From Chrysaora quinquecirrha (Eukaryota; Cnidaria; Scyphozoa; Semaeostomeae; Pelagiidae), in assembly GCA_014526335.1 (NCBI GenBank), contig JACTAT010000040.1, positions 5,381,905 to 5,445,904 of the forward strand: DNA of 64,000 bases, in the 5' to 3' direction. Made by a program: the position numbers and the translations under genes. Shown here one piece after another: positions 33,069 to 43,318 of this stretch. The first letter of the stretch is position 1. Each line of letters starts with the position of its first letter. The notes under the pieces are model-generated. The model was not told the DNA's origin, ran no database searches, and saw only the letters and a list, made by a program, of their open reading frames with translations.

Positions 33069-36000
33069 ATGGCATCAAGAAACCGAAAACCAACCGAGAA
33101 AGGCCTTGAGTATCAACTGGAGATGAATTTTAAATTCCTTGGTGAAGCATGGAGGAGTCTCAAATCTGTGTCGGAAGAGCTGAGATCGTTCATGGCTGAG
33201 AAACGTTCCGTAAGGGAAGCGAAAATTCTGTATGCACGATGGATGGGTTTGTACGAAGCTTTCATGCAGGCCAATGATGCTTACTGTGTTCTTTTGAATG
33301 AAGATGTCAGAAAGGAACACCTGGACACCTGGTTTCATGACAAGGATATTTGGATATCAAATGTCAAGTCAAGCGCCGAGGAGTGGTTTACTGAAAATGT
33401 CGATGGACAAAGTGCTGCCTCAAGACGATCTTCATCTAGGAGCAAGAAGTCATCAATCAGACTTGCAGCAGAATCCAGGAAGATTGAAGAGTTGAAGAAA
33501 ATGGAAATTGTACTGAAAGAGAAACAGGAACTCGAGCGAAGAGTTAAGCTGATGGAAATGGAGTTGCAACAAGAGAAGGAGAGAAGTCAGATTAGAGAAG
33601 AAATCGTCAGATCTCAATCAAGAAGTCAACTGATCCAAGAAATCGAGAATGAAGATGCTGATAGTCAAAACTTGGATGAAGAAGTTTCTGATGACGGAAG
33701 AAACAGTTGTTCACTGATGATGGACAAACAAGGAGATGAGAATGAAGATGAAAGTCTCTGTGGCATTGATGCTGAGAGTCTTACAAGAAAGAAATCCATT
33801 GTGCAGAACCTCGGTGAAGTTCTTCTGGAACTCCAAAGGCCGAAATTGGAAATTAAGAAGTTTGATGGAGATTGCCTGTCTTTCAACAAATTCATGAGGC
33901 AGTTCAAATCCAGAATAGAGAAGATTTGCAATGATGACGAAAAAATGGCTTATCTAGAACAGTTTACCACTGGAGAAGCTCATCGAATTGTTACAGGGTA
34001 CTCATTTTTGCCCTCTAATGTTGGATACAAAGCAGCTGTCAAAGAACTGTCACGACGTTATGGTGAAGCTGAGGTGATGGCTAACAGCTATGTGCAACAG
34101 GTGTTACAGTGGCCGATGATTAAAGCCGATGATCCAAAGTCTCTTGACGACTTTTCAGTATTTTTGAAGGAATGTCAAGCTGCAACTCAATGCATTGGAA
34201 CTATGAACATACTTGAACACACAGAAAACCTACGACAGATCTTGAAGAAACTCCCAGTTTACATGCATGATCGATGGCGAAGAGTTATACAGACGTTGCA
34301 CCAAAATGGAAAGATGGTGAAGTTCTCCAATCTAGTGGACTTCGTTGAGTCAGAAGCCATAAAGTTGAATGACCCAGTCTGGGGCAGAAATGCTCTTTTT
34401 TGTTCACAGAAAAAAGAACAAAGGAAGCCAAAAGTTACAACAGCAGCAACTAATGTTTGTGAAGGACTAAAATGCTGGGGTTGTGATGGATCTCACCGCA
34501 TCAAAGAATGTCCGAAGCTGAAAGAAAGCAGTCTGAGTGAAAGAAGAAATATCGTGAGAGCAAAGAAACTTTGTTTTAACTGCTTGGTAAAGGGACATTT
34601 CTCTACAGGATGCCCTTCAAAATCCAGTTGTGCTGTTTGCAAGAAGAGACACCACATTCTGTTGCATGATTTCACCAAAAAATCTGAAGAACAGACTGAG
34701 AAGAAAGAGGAGAATGCTGGAAACATAGGACAATCTGGAGTTTCCAATGCAGTGGCCAGTGGAAGTTGTACAATGCCTATCATTCCTGTCAAGGTGTTTG
34801 CAGGATCCGAAATGGTGACATGTAACGCATTTCTCGACTCTGGCAGCAATGTTTCATTTATAACTGAATGTCTTGCTGAGAAACTTAAGGTTTCTGGGAA
34901 GAAAACAACAATCAATCTGAAAACTATGGGAAATACAGTAAGTCAGCAGACAACAATCATTCGTGGATTGAAGATATCAGCTATTGACGGTGAAGAAGTT
35001 CTAGTTGAACTACCCCCAGTGTTCACCAAATCAAACCTCCCGGTAGAGTCATGGCAGACACCTTCAAGTAAAGACCTGGCTGCATGGACCCATCTGAAGA
35101 CGATCAATCTTCCTACCACAAAGATCAATGAAAGTATAGACTTGCTGATTGGAAACAATGTTCCTGCAGCATTGGCCCCTGTAGATGTTATTACAGGTCC
35201 AGTTGGAAGTCCATATGCTACAAAGACAATACTTGGCTGGGTTGTATGGGGAGTCACAAAAAAGAAGAAAATGTCAACCAACAGTAACTATGTATGTGCA
35301 GATCTCAGTTTGGAGAACTTGTATCGAGAAAGTTTGGATTTTGACTTTCCAGAAAGAGCAGCAGATGACAAGAAGGAATGGTCATGGGAGGACAGACGAT
35401 TCATGAAAGTGATGGAGGAATCTTGCGTTTTGATAGATGGCCACTATCAAGTCGATCTTCCTTTCCGCGACCCAGAATTGAAGTTACCTTGCAACCGGAA
35501 GCTAGCTGAAAGTAGACTCGAGAATTTAAAAAAGAAGATGCTCAAGAACGATCAGTTTCAACATGACTACAAAGCCTTCATGCAAGATATGATTGATAAG
35601 GGATATGCAGAAGAAGTACTCCATGAAACAGAAGTCAACAATGGAAGAGAATGGTACATACCTCATCATGGTGTTTACAACCCTCAAAAGCCTGGGAAAA
35701 TTAGAGTGGTATTCGATTGTGCTGCCAAATGCAATGGAATCTCCCTGAACGACACTCTCCTACCTGGACCAAATTTACTGAACAGCTTGCAAGGTCTGTT
35801 GCTCCGGTTTAGAGAATTTCCAGTAGCATTTTCCAGTGATATAGAATGCATGTTCTATCAAGTTAAAGTACCAGAAAAGCAGAGAGATTTGCTCAGATTC
35901 TTGTGGTGGCCAAATGGTGATGTTTTGCAGAAGCCAAAGGTATACAGAATGACCGTGCATTTATTTGGAGCAGCGTCCTCTCCATCATGCGCAAATTATG

Positions 36001-38666
36001 GACTTAAGCAAACCAGCTCAGATAACAGGAACAATGCAAGTTTGGAAGCTGTAAAGACTTTGAATGAAGACTTCTATATGGATGATTGCCTAAAGTCTGT
36101 CCAAAGCATAAATGAAGCCATCAAAATGGTTAAAGAATTGAAGAACTTATGTAAAGAAGGAGGATTCAACCTTACCAAATGGTGCAGTAATCAGAGAGAA
36201 GTCTTGAGCGAGATCCCACAAGAAGACCTGTCAAAGGGATTAAGAAATCTGAATTTGGATTCTTCTCAGTTACCACTTGAAAGGACACTCGGAATCCTGT
36301 GGAACCCTGAAGATGACCAGTTTCAATTCCAGTGCATCTTGAAGACAATGAAGACTACGAGAAGGACCATGCTGTCGACTGTGAGTTCCATTTATGATCC
36401 CCTTGGGTTCATCACACCTTTGGTTATGCCAGCGAAGAATATTTTACAAGATATGTGTAAGCAGAAAACCGGATGGGATGATCGACCAGATGAGAATGTC
36501 TTAGTGAAATGGGACAAATGGTTAAAGAGTATTGAAGATCTTAAAGAAATAAAAATCACTCGATGCTATGTACCAAGCGACTTTGGAAAAGTAATTCATC
36601 GAGAGCTGCATGTTTTCAGTGATGCAAGTGAGCTGGGTTATGGAATGACAATCTATGTGAGATCATCTAATGAAGACGAAGATATTTACTGCTCCTTGGT
36701 TTTTTCTAAGGGAAGAGTTGCACCTTTGAAAAAGATCACCATTCCCAGACTAGAATTGACAGCTGCGACACTTGCTGTGAGGATGGCAAACATGGTGAAA
36801 AGAGAGCTCGATTTTCAAATCAACAAAATTGTATTTTGGACAGACAGTACAGCAGTCCTGAAATTCATTGCCAATGACAGGGCAAGATATCTTACATTTG
36901 TGGCAAACCGTATTCAAGTTATAAGGAGTGTGACAGATCCAGAGCAGTGGCACTATGTTAGTACAAAGGAAAATCCAGCTGACCTGGCCTCCAGGGGTGT
37001 TCAGAAAACGAGAGACTTAGCTGACAGCATTTGGTTTCATGGGCCAACCTTCTTATGGCAACCAGAGTCAGACTGGCCAAAAGATGATACTGATTTGAAG
37101 ATGGACATGGACGATCCAGAGGTTAAACGTAGCTGTGCAGTTTTTGGAGTAGAAGAGCAGACACTAGCAGACACGCTTGCAACACGGATGTCAAGCTGGG
37201 TGAAGATGAAGAGAGAAATGGCTTGGATCTTACTGGCAGCTAGTAAATTCAAGAAGCTACTCGGGAGAAACCCAATTTCAGAAATGTATAAATCTCAGCA
37301 GTTAACAGTGGAATCAATAGCTAAAGCTGAAATCTGCATCTTACGTCTGATACAAGTAAAGGCATTTCCGAAAGAGATGGATGCTCTAAAGAATGGCAAT
37401 ATGGTTTCCAGAAGAAGTTTGTTGTTTAAGTATTCTCCCGTACTCACAGATGAAGGCCTGATAAGAATTGCTGGTAGAATTGGCAAGGCCGAAGTTCCAT
37501 ACGAGGCTAGACATCCTGTGGTCTTACCAAAATGCTCACCCATCGTGCAGTTGATAGTTTGGGATGCACATAAGACAGTTGGTCACTTTGGGAAAAATGC
37601 CATCGTAGCAAAGACCAGAGAACGCTATTGGATATATGGAGTGAGCCAGCTTGCAAAGAAGGTAGCAAGGGAATGTACAACCTGTAGGAAATACCAGGCA
37701 AGACCTTGTGTACAGGTGATGGCAGACTTACCACAAATTCGATTGCAGTCAGATGGAGCCCCATTCGAACATGTTGGAATGGACTACTTTGGCCCACTGA
37801 TAGTAAAAAGAGGCAGATCTGAAGTTAAGAGGTATGGTGTTATCTTTACGTGCATGTCCTCAAGAGGAGCGCATTTGGAGATTAGTCATTCTCTTGAAAC
37901 TGATGCCTGCATAAACGCAATCAGAAGATTTATGGCCAGAAGAGGACCGGTGAAGAGTGTCACATCCGATAATGGAACAAATATTGTTGGAGCAGAGAAA
38001 GAGCTTCGTGAAATGTTGTTAAAAGTTGATCAGTCCAAAGTGAGTAATTTCCTATGCAATAATGGCATAAAATGGCATTTCAATCCTCCAACAGCCTCCC
38101 ATTTTGGTGGTGTATGGGAAAGAATGATCCGGACCACTAGGAAGATTTTGTACAGTTTGCTGAAAGAGCAAAGCTCCACATTAGATGATGAGATACTTTC
38201 TACAGTATTTTGCGAAACTGAAAATATCTTGAATAATAGACCACTCACTGCAACTTCGACGGACCCAAATGATATGTTGCCTTTGACACCAAATATGTTA
38301 ATCAATCCAAGAGGAAGACCATTAGCTGCTCCTGGACAGTTTGAGAAGTCAGATATATATGCAAAAAGACGTTGGAGACGTGCGCAATATTTGGTTCAAG
38401 TGTTTTGGTCCCGATGGAAAAAGGAATATCTAGCAACTCTTCAACAACGAAATAAGTGGCAGCGCCCAAGAAGAAATGTAACAGTTGGAGACATTGTGCT
38501 TATTATAGATGCGACAGCACCAAGGAACAGCTGGCCAATAGGAAGAGTTGAAACTGTATTTGAGGACAGGAAAGGGAATGCAAGATCTTGTAAAGTGAGA
38601 ACCAAGACTTCAGTTTTTGAGAGACCTATTACGAAACTATGTGTGATCGTTGAAAATAAACAGTGA
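33069..38666 (+). CDS. BEL/Pao gag-pol polyprotein (1865 aa)
   Basis: The start chosen is the ATG at 33069 (MASRNRKPTEK). Order: N-terminal coiled gag region, rich in Glu/Lys, about residues 120-230; DUF1759-type gag about 255-400 (KFDGDCLSFNKF); Cys/His zinc-knuckle region about 469-535 (CWGCDGSHRIKEC); aspartic protease with FLDSGSN (D590); reverse transcriptase with RVVFDCAAK (about 879) and catalytic FYMDD (about 1002-1006); RNase H with FSDAS (D1185) and FWTDST (D1259); integrase HHCC zinc domain (H1501, H1506, C1536, C1539) and core D1572, D1634, E1684; and a C-terminal DUF5641-like tail (about 1760-1860). All catalytic residues are present and there is no stop, so the copy looks competent. 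Products assemble virus-like particles and integrate cDNA. Confidence 0.95.
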   Translation: MASRNRKPTEKGLEYQLEMNFKFLGEAWRSLKSVSEELRSFMAEKRSVREAKILYARWMGLYEAFMQANDAYCVLLNEDVRKEHLDTWFHDKDIWISNVKSSAEEWFTENVDGQSAASRRSSSRSKKSSIRLAAESRKIEELKKMEIVLKEKQELERRVKLMEMELQQEKERSQIREEIVRSQSRSQLIQEIENEDADSQNLDEEVSDDGRNSCSLMMDKQGDENEDESLCGIDAESLTRKKSIVQNLGEVLLELQRPKLEIKKFDGDCLSFNKFMRQFKSRIEKICNDDEKMAYLEQFTTGEAHRIVTGYSFLPSNVGYKAAVKELSRRYGEAEVMANSYVQQVLQWPMIKADDPKSLDDFSVFLKECQAATQCIGTMNILEHTENLRQILKKLPVYMHDRWRRVIQTLHQNGKMVKFSNLVDFVESEAIKLNDPVWGRNALFCSQKKEQRKPKVTTAATNVCEGLKCWGCDGSHRIKECPKLKESSLSERRNIVRAKKLCFNCLVKGHFSTGCPSKSSCAVCKKRHHILLHDFTKKSEEQTEKKEENAGNIGQSGVSNAVASGSCTMPIIPVKVFAGSEMVTCNAFLDSGSNVSFITECLAEKLKVSGKKTTINLKTMGNTVSQQTTIIRGLKISAIDGEEVLVELPPVFTKSNLPVESWQTPSSKDLAAWTHLKTINLPTTKINESIDLLIGNNVPAALAPVDVITGPVGSPYATKTILGWVVWGVTKKKKMSTNSNYVCADLSLENLYRESLDFDFPERAADDKKEWSWEDRRFMKVMEESCVLIDGHYQVDLPFRDPELKLPCNRKLAESRLENLKKKMLKNDQFQHDYKAFMQDMIDKGYAEEVLHETEVNNGREWYIPHHGVYNPQKPGKIRVVFDCAAKCNGISLNDTLLPGPNLLNSLQGLLLRFREFPVAFSSDIECMFYQVKVPEKQRDLLRFLWWPNGDVLQKPKVYRMTVHLFGAASSPSCANYGLKQTSSDNRNNASLEAVKTLNEDFYMDDCLKSVQSINEAIKMVKELKNLCKEGGFNLTKWCSNQREVLSEIPQEDLSKGLRNLNLDSSQLPLERTLGILWNPEDDQFQFQCILKTMKTTRRTMLSTVSSIYDPLGFITPLVMPAKNILQDMCKQKTGWDDRPDENVLVKWDKWLKSIEDLKEIKITRCYVPSDFGKVIHRELHVFSDASELGYGMTIYVRSSNEDEDIYCSLVFSKGRVAPLKKITIPRLELTAATLAVRMANMVKRELDFQINKIVFWTDSTAVLKFIANDRARYLTFVANRIQVIRSVTDPEQWHYVSTKENPADLASRGVQKTRDLADSIWFHGPTFLWQPESDWPKDDTDLKMDMDDPEVKRSCAVFGVEEQTLADTLATRMSSWVKMKREMAWILLAASKFKKLLGRNPISEMYKSQQLTVESIAKAEICILRLIQVKAFPKEMDALKNGNMVSRRSLLFKYSPVLTDEGLIRIAGRIGKAEVPYEARHPVVLPKCSPIVQLIVWDAHKTVGHFGKNAIVAKTRERYWIYGVSQLAKKVARECTTCRKYQARPCVQVMADLPQIRLQSDGAPFEHVGMDYFGPLIVKRGRSEVKRYGVIFTCMSSRGAHLEISHSLETDACINAIRRFMARRGPVKSVTSDNGTNIVGAEKELREMLLKVDQSKVSNFLCNNGIKWHFNPPTASHFGGVWERMIRTTRKILYSLLKEQSSTLDDEILSTVFCETENILNNRPLTATSTDPNDMLPLTPNMLINPRGRPLAAPGQFEKSDIYAKRRWRRAQYLVQVFWSRWKKEYLATLQQRNKWQRPRRNVTVGDIVLIIDATAPRNSWPIGRVETVFEDRKGNARSCKVRTKTSVFERPITKLCVIVENKQ

Positions 38667-38736
38667 ACACTTGAATTTAGATAATCTTAGATAAAAATGA
38701 AAGTTGGTATAGTATTTGGTCATTGCAAGGTTGCAA

Positions 38737-38750
38737 TTGGGGGTGGGTAT
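38737..38750 (+). promoter_or_regulatory. polypurine tract before 3' LTR
   Basis: TTGGGGGTGGGTA lies immediately upstream of the 3' LTR start at 38751, as expected for the plus-strand primer in reverse transcription. Confidence 0.6.
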
Positions 38751-39221
38751 GTTAATACAAACTTTCATTTCACGCTTTTCACTTGTTTACACGCTTTTAT
38801 TTGTCTTTGTTTTTCAGTAGTTTGTACGTACTGTTTTGTTTAAATGTCTCTGTAGATCTAATTGTTCGTGGAGTGAACTCTTTCTTTTTGTTAAAATAAC
38901 GTGCTTGAAGTAGAATTTTTATTATTCCGTTGAGAGTAAGATCATGTATAAAAAGGCGAGTAGTTTTTAAGCAAGCCAGATGGAGCCAAAGGGCTCAGAA
39001 ACAGGTTAACTGTGATGTGCTTGCGACAGGCAGGAAACAGTTGGTAAGTTGCTATTTATGTATGATAATTACATGTTATATTTTCTTGTTATTAAGCTCT
39101 ATTAGTTTCTGTCTTGTTTGTAATTATTGTATTGATTAATTCTAGTTAATCGATTTGAAATATCGCATTATCAAGCCCTGCTATACGTCTCTGTGTCGCG
39201 CCTGAGGGAAAAGCAATCACA
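38751..39221 (+). repeat. 3' LTR of the BEL/Pao element (471 bp)
   Basis: Nearly identical to the 5' LTR, with a 10-bp insertion around AATTACATGT and one T/G difference. It is followed directly by GTGGA and by minisatellite. Confidence 0.95.
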
Positions 39222-39372
39222 GTGGATGTTCAGTACAGTGGAGGGATACCATCAGTACAGTGGTGGGATACCATCAGTACAGGGGTGGATGTTCAGTACA
39301 GTTGAGGGATACCATCAGTACAGGGGTGGATGTTCAGTACAGTTGAGGGATACAATCAATACAGTGGTGGGC
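39222..39372. repeat. remainder of the left minisatellite arm of element B
   Basis: The same GTACAGTGG modules continue after the BEL insertion (the first bases, GTGGATGTTCAG, complete the interrupted module), ending at the inner inverted repeat. Confidence 0.9.
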
Positions 39373-39710
39373 GTGCAATTCATTACAGAATTTGCAGCGG
39401 TGTTGTATGAAAGGAAGTATTTTTAGGCAGACAGCGATGTGTCATGTAAGGCCTAAATCTTAAAAAAAGCAGCTCTAAACACTCGTTTTTGAATAGAAGC
39501 GTGTTCTGGATTTCGATTTTTGGAAATGTCATGCTAATTAATACATCTAGTTTTTGATAGCCGACTCCCGACATTTGCTGCTTTCTTACAGAGATTCAGT
39601 TGCGAAAAATGCCAAGTCCAGACAACCATAAAATATTCAACAATTGAAAAAGTGCTGCAAATTTTGTTGAAGAACCCAAAAAACTACGATGAATCATAAT
39701 CAAAATTATT
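39366..39710. repeat. inner inverted repeat of element B, left copy (~345 bp)
   Basis: GTGGGCGTGCAATTCATTAC through ATGAATCATAATCAAAATTA is mirrored at 40617-40961 with only scattered differences. Short frames seen in both copies are mirror images of one another. Confidence 0.92.
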
Positions 39711-40224
39711 TTCCGGGACAAAGCTGCCCTAAAAAGACATGCCACTAACCACCATGACAGCCAGGATTTTCATTGCGATGCAGCCGAATGTGGTAAAACA
39801 TTTTCCTCGAAGGATAGCCTGGCTCATCACAAGAAGGCGAAACATTTTACAGGACACCTCTTCAGATGCGACGTTCTGCAATGCAAAGCCAAATTCACCC
39901 ACAAGCACTTGCTGGAGGGACATATGTCTATACACACTGGAGAGAAAGATTTCAAGTGTTCAAAATGTAGCGCGAAATTCACTTACAGGCACAACCTTGC
40001 AAGACACCAGCTGAAGTGTAAAGGCAAGGGAAGGGCACCACCTGGTTCAGGAGGATTTGAATGTAAGGTGAATGACTGTTGGAAAAAATTTGCCGACAAC
40101 AGATGCTTAAAGGCATTTTTCAGCATCTCACAGCAAAATGAAATACATGTATGAATTTTGTAAGACACAGTTCTCCTACAGATCTGGTTTATCTAGACAC
40201 ACATGTGCAGTGCACAAAATTTAA
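39692..40224 (+). pseudogene. C2H2 (TFIIIA-like) zinc-finger gene fragment captured in element B
   Basis: One frame to 40154 encodes part of a first finger (FRDKAALKRHATNHH), CDAAEC...LAHHKKAKH, FRCDVLQCKAKF...HMSIH with the TGEKD linker, FKCSKCSAKF...HQLKC, and a C-x4-C half finger (FECKVNDCWKKF). A frameshift near 40110 moves the remaining finger (FCKTQFSYRSGLSRH, then H) to another frame ending at TAA 40222-40224. The first finger of the set is cut by the inverted repeat border, and the last lacks its first Cys. The consecutive C2H2 fingers with mixed spacing recall TFIIIA. Lying between 345-bp inverted repeats and minisatellite arms, it is probably a host gene fragment picked up by the transposon, not the transposase. 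Confidence 0.75.
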
Positions 40225-40616
40225 TGGATACAGAGAACTGTGAAACTTTCAAAGATTGCTGGGGGATATATATCCATTTATATCATAGATTTTAAGTAAT
40301 TGTGGACACGAACAATAGATGAGCTCTATTATTTTGATATTCAATTTTCACTTTGGTTTGGATATTTTGTAGTTAGTAGCTACGTAGTTTTTTTTATCAT
40401 AATACGACCTTCGTTTTGTTCGTAAACTCAATGATATGGATATTTATTTTTGTTGTCATATTAGTTACTACTTCTAGATTAGATTTACAGTAAGAAGTTG
40501 TTAGTTGGGTGATAAAATTTTGTTAAGTTGCGTTTCTATAATCCCATTCCTGGGTCTATAGGTTAGTTTCATAGTACTCTTATTGTATTTATATGTTCAT
40601 CATGTGGTCTTAATCA
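40225..40616. other. AT-rich tail after the zinc-finger frame, inside element B
   Basis: Non-coding, AT-rich sequence between the zinc-finger stop and the right inner repeat; possibly the 3' untranslated part of the captured gene. No clear polyadenylation signal was identified. Confidence 0.4.
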
Positions 40617-40961
40617 AATAATTATGATTATGATTCATCGTAGTTTTTTGGGTTCTTCAACAAAATTTGCAGCACTTTTTCAATTGTTGAATATTTTATG
40701 GTTGTCTGGACTTGGCATTTTTCGCAACTGAATCTCTGTAAGAAAGCAGCAAATGTCGGGAGTCGGCTATCAAAAACTAGATGTATTAATTAGCATGACT
40801 TTTCCAAAAATCGAAATCCAGAACACGCTTCTATACAAAAACGAGTGTTTAGAGCTGCTTTTTTTAAGATTTAGGCCTTACATGACACATGGCTGTCTGC
40901 CTAAAAATACTTCCTTTCATACAACACCGCTGCAATTTCTGTAATGAATTGCACGCCCACC
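40617..40961. repeat. inner inverted repeat of element B, right copy
   Basis: Reverse complement of 39366-39710, from AATAATTATGATTATGATTC to AATTGCACGCCCAC. Confidence 0.92.
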
Positions 40962-43110
40962 ACTGTACTGATGGTATCCCTCCACTGTACTGAACATCCA
41001 CCCCTGTACTGATGGTGTCCCTCCACTGTACTGAATATCCTCCACTGTACTCATGGTATCCCTCCACTGTACTCATGGTATCCCTCCACTGTACTGAACA
41101 TCCAACCCTGTACTCATGGTATCCCTCCACTGTACTCATGGTATCCCTCCACTGTACTGAACATCCACCACTGTACTCATGGTATCCCTCCACTGTACTC
41201 ATGGTATCCCTCCACGCAACTCATGGTATCCCTCCACTGTACTGAACATTCAACCCTGTACTCATGGTATCCCTCAACTGTACTCATGGTATCCCTCCAC
41301 TGTACTGAACATCCACCACTGTACTCATGGTATCCCTCCACTGTACTGAACATCCAACCCTGTACTCATGGTATCCTCCACTGTACTCATGGTATCCCTC
41401 CACTGTACTGAACATCCACCACTGTACTCGTGGTATCCCTCCACTGTACTCATGGTATCCCTCCACTGTAATGAACATCCACCACTGTACTCATGGTATC
41501 CCTCCACTGTACTCATGGTATCCCTCCACTGTACTGAACATCCACCCCTGTACTGATGGTGTCCCTCCACTGTACTGAATATCCACCACTGTACTCATGG
41601 TATCCCTCCACTGTACTCATGGTATCCCTCCACTGTACTCATGGTATCCCTCCACTGTACTGAACATCCACCACTGTACTCCAGGTATCCCTCCACTGTA
41701 CTGAACATCCACCACTGTACTCATGGTATCTTTCCACTGTACTCATGGTATCCCTCCACGCAACTCATGGTATCCCTCCGCTGTACTGAACATCCAACCC
41801 TGTACTCATGGTATTCCTCAACTGTACTCATGGTATCCCTCCACTGTACTGAACATCCACCACTGTACTCATGGTATCCCTCCACTGTACTCATGGTATC
41901 CCCACTGTAATGAACATCCACCACTGTACTCATGGTATCCCTCCACTGTACTCATGGTATCCCTCCACTGTACTGAACATCCACCCCTGTACTGATGGTG
42001 TCCCTCCACTGTACTGAACATCCACCCCTGTACTGATGGTGTCCCTCCACTGTACTGAATATCCTCCACTGTACTCATGGTATCCCTCCACTGTACTCAT
42101 GGTATCCCTCCACTGTACTGAACATCCAACCCTGTACTCATGGTATCCCTCCACTGTACTCATGGTATCCCTCCACTGTACTGAACATCCACCACTGTAC
42201 TCATGGTATCCCTCCACTGTACTCATGGTATCCCTCCACGCAACTCATGGTATCCCTCCACTGTACTGAACATCCAACCCTGTACTCATGGTATCCTTCC
42301 ACTGTACTCATGGTATCCCTCCACTGTACTGAACATCCACCACTGTACTCGTGGTATCCCTCCACTGTACTCATGGTATCCCTCCACTGTAATGAACATC
42401 CACCACTGTACTCATGGTATCCCTCCACTGTACTCATGGTATCCCTCCACTGTACTGAACATCCACCCCTGTACTGATGGTGTCCCTCCACTGTACTGAA
42501 TATCCACCACTGTACTCATGGTATCCCTCCACTGTACTCATGGTATCCCTCCACTGTACTCATGGTATCCCTCCACTGTACTGAACATCCACCACTGTAC
42601 TCCAGGTATCCCTCCACTGTACTGAACATCCACCACTGTACTCATGGTATCTTTCCACTGTACTCATGGTATCCCTCCACGCAACTCATGGTATCCCTCC
42701 GCTGTACTGAACATCCAACCCTGTACTCATGGTATTCCTCAACTGTACTCATGGTATCCCTCCACTGTACTGAACATCCACCACTGTACTCATGGTATCC
42801 CTCCACTGTACTCATGGTATCCCTCCACTGTAATGAACATCCACCACTGTACTCATGGTATCCCTCCACTGTACTCATGGTATCCCTCCACTGTACTGAA
42901 CATCCACCCCTGTACTGATGGTGTCCCTCCACTGTACTGAACATCCACCACTGTACTGATGGTATCCCTCCACGCAACTCATGGTATCCCTCCACTGTAA
43001 TGAACATCCACCACTGTACTCATGGTATCCCTCCACTGTACTCATGGTATCCCTCCACTGTACTGAACATCCACCACTGTACTGCACACTTACCACTGTA
43101 CTGCACATAC
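40961..43110. repeat. GTACAGTGG minisatellite in inverse orientation, right arm of element B
   Basis: TACTCATGGTATCCCTCCAC modules and CTGAACATCCACCACTGTAC modules are the reverse complement of the left arm. Larger duplicated blocks are visible: GAATATCCTCCACTG at about 41032 and 42057, GAATATCCACCACTG at about 41576 and 42499. Long frames on both strands follow the 63-bp period. Confidence 0.92.
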
Positions 43111-43318
43111 GTTATGTGGGGTGGTTACTACTTTGGTTTTTGCTTCGTGTCAATTTTGCAACTTATGGTGCACATGTCTCATCTTCGAATTGGGAATCAA
43201 AGGCCTTCACTAGTTTTTGTTAGCTTAAAGTGCCAACGTCTGCTTGTGTCCGGTGGCGTTGCAAAGGTTATTAAAAAACAAACAAACAAATAAACAAAGC
43301 AGTCAACAGTCTCCAGAC

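Larger units (their letters stand above)
32529..39221 (+). mobile_element. full-length BEL/Pao LTR retrotransposon
   Basis: Direct LTRs (32529-32989, 38751-39221) begin TGTTAATAC and end AATCACA. The 5-bp duplication GTGGA flanks it (32524-32528, 39222-39226). The LTRs differ by one substitution and one 10-bp indel, so insertion is recent. A single open frame encodes gag, protease, RT, RNase H and integrase. It sits in + orientation inside the minisatellite arm of element B. A clear tRNA primer site after the 5' LTR was not recognised. Confidence 0.95.
31164..43127. mobile_element. element B: Foldback-like transposon with minisatellite arms and captured zinc-finger gene; host of a BEL insertion
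   Basis: Outer ends: TTACCACCCCACATAACG at 31164 mirrors CGTTATGTGGGGTGGTTA ending at 43127, followed inward on both sides by TATGTGCAGTACAGTGG. Candidate 9-bp flanks CTATTTTTG (31155-31163) and CTACTTTGG (43128-43136) agree at 7 of 9 positions. Inside lie opposed minisatellite arms, then a 345-bp inverted repeat (39366-39710 / 40617-40961), then a zinc-finger segment. Subtracting the nested BEL (32529-39221 plus 5 bp) leaves about 5.27 kb. The layout matches Foldback elements. The ends are well supported; the old duplication is less so. Confidence 0.75.

Noticed and set aside
39739..40014. Alternative 91-codon frame over the zinc-finger region
   Set aside because: Shadow frame; the frame with regularly spaced Cys/His pairs is the real one.
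31151..43108. Many 60-136-codon frames reading STVEGYHEYSGG or HCTEHPPLYSWYPS
   Set aside because: Both strands and several frames of the 63-bp minisatellite are open; repeat artefact.
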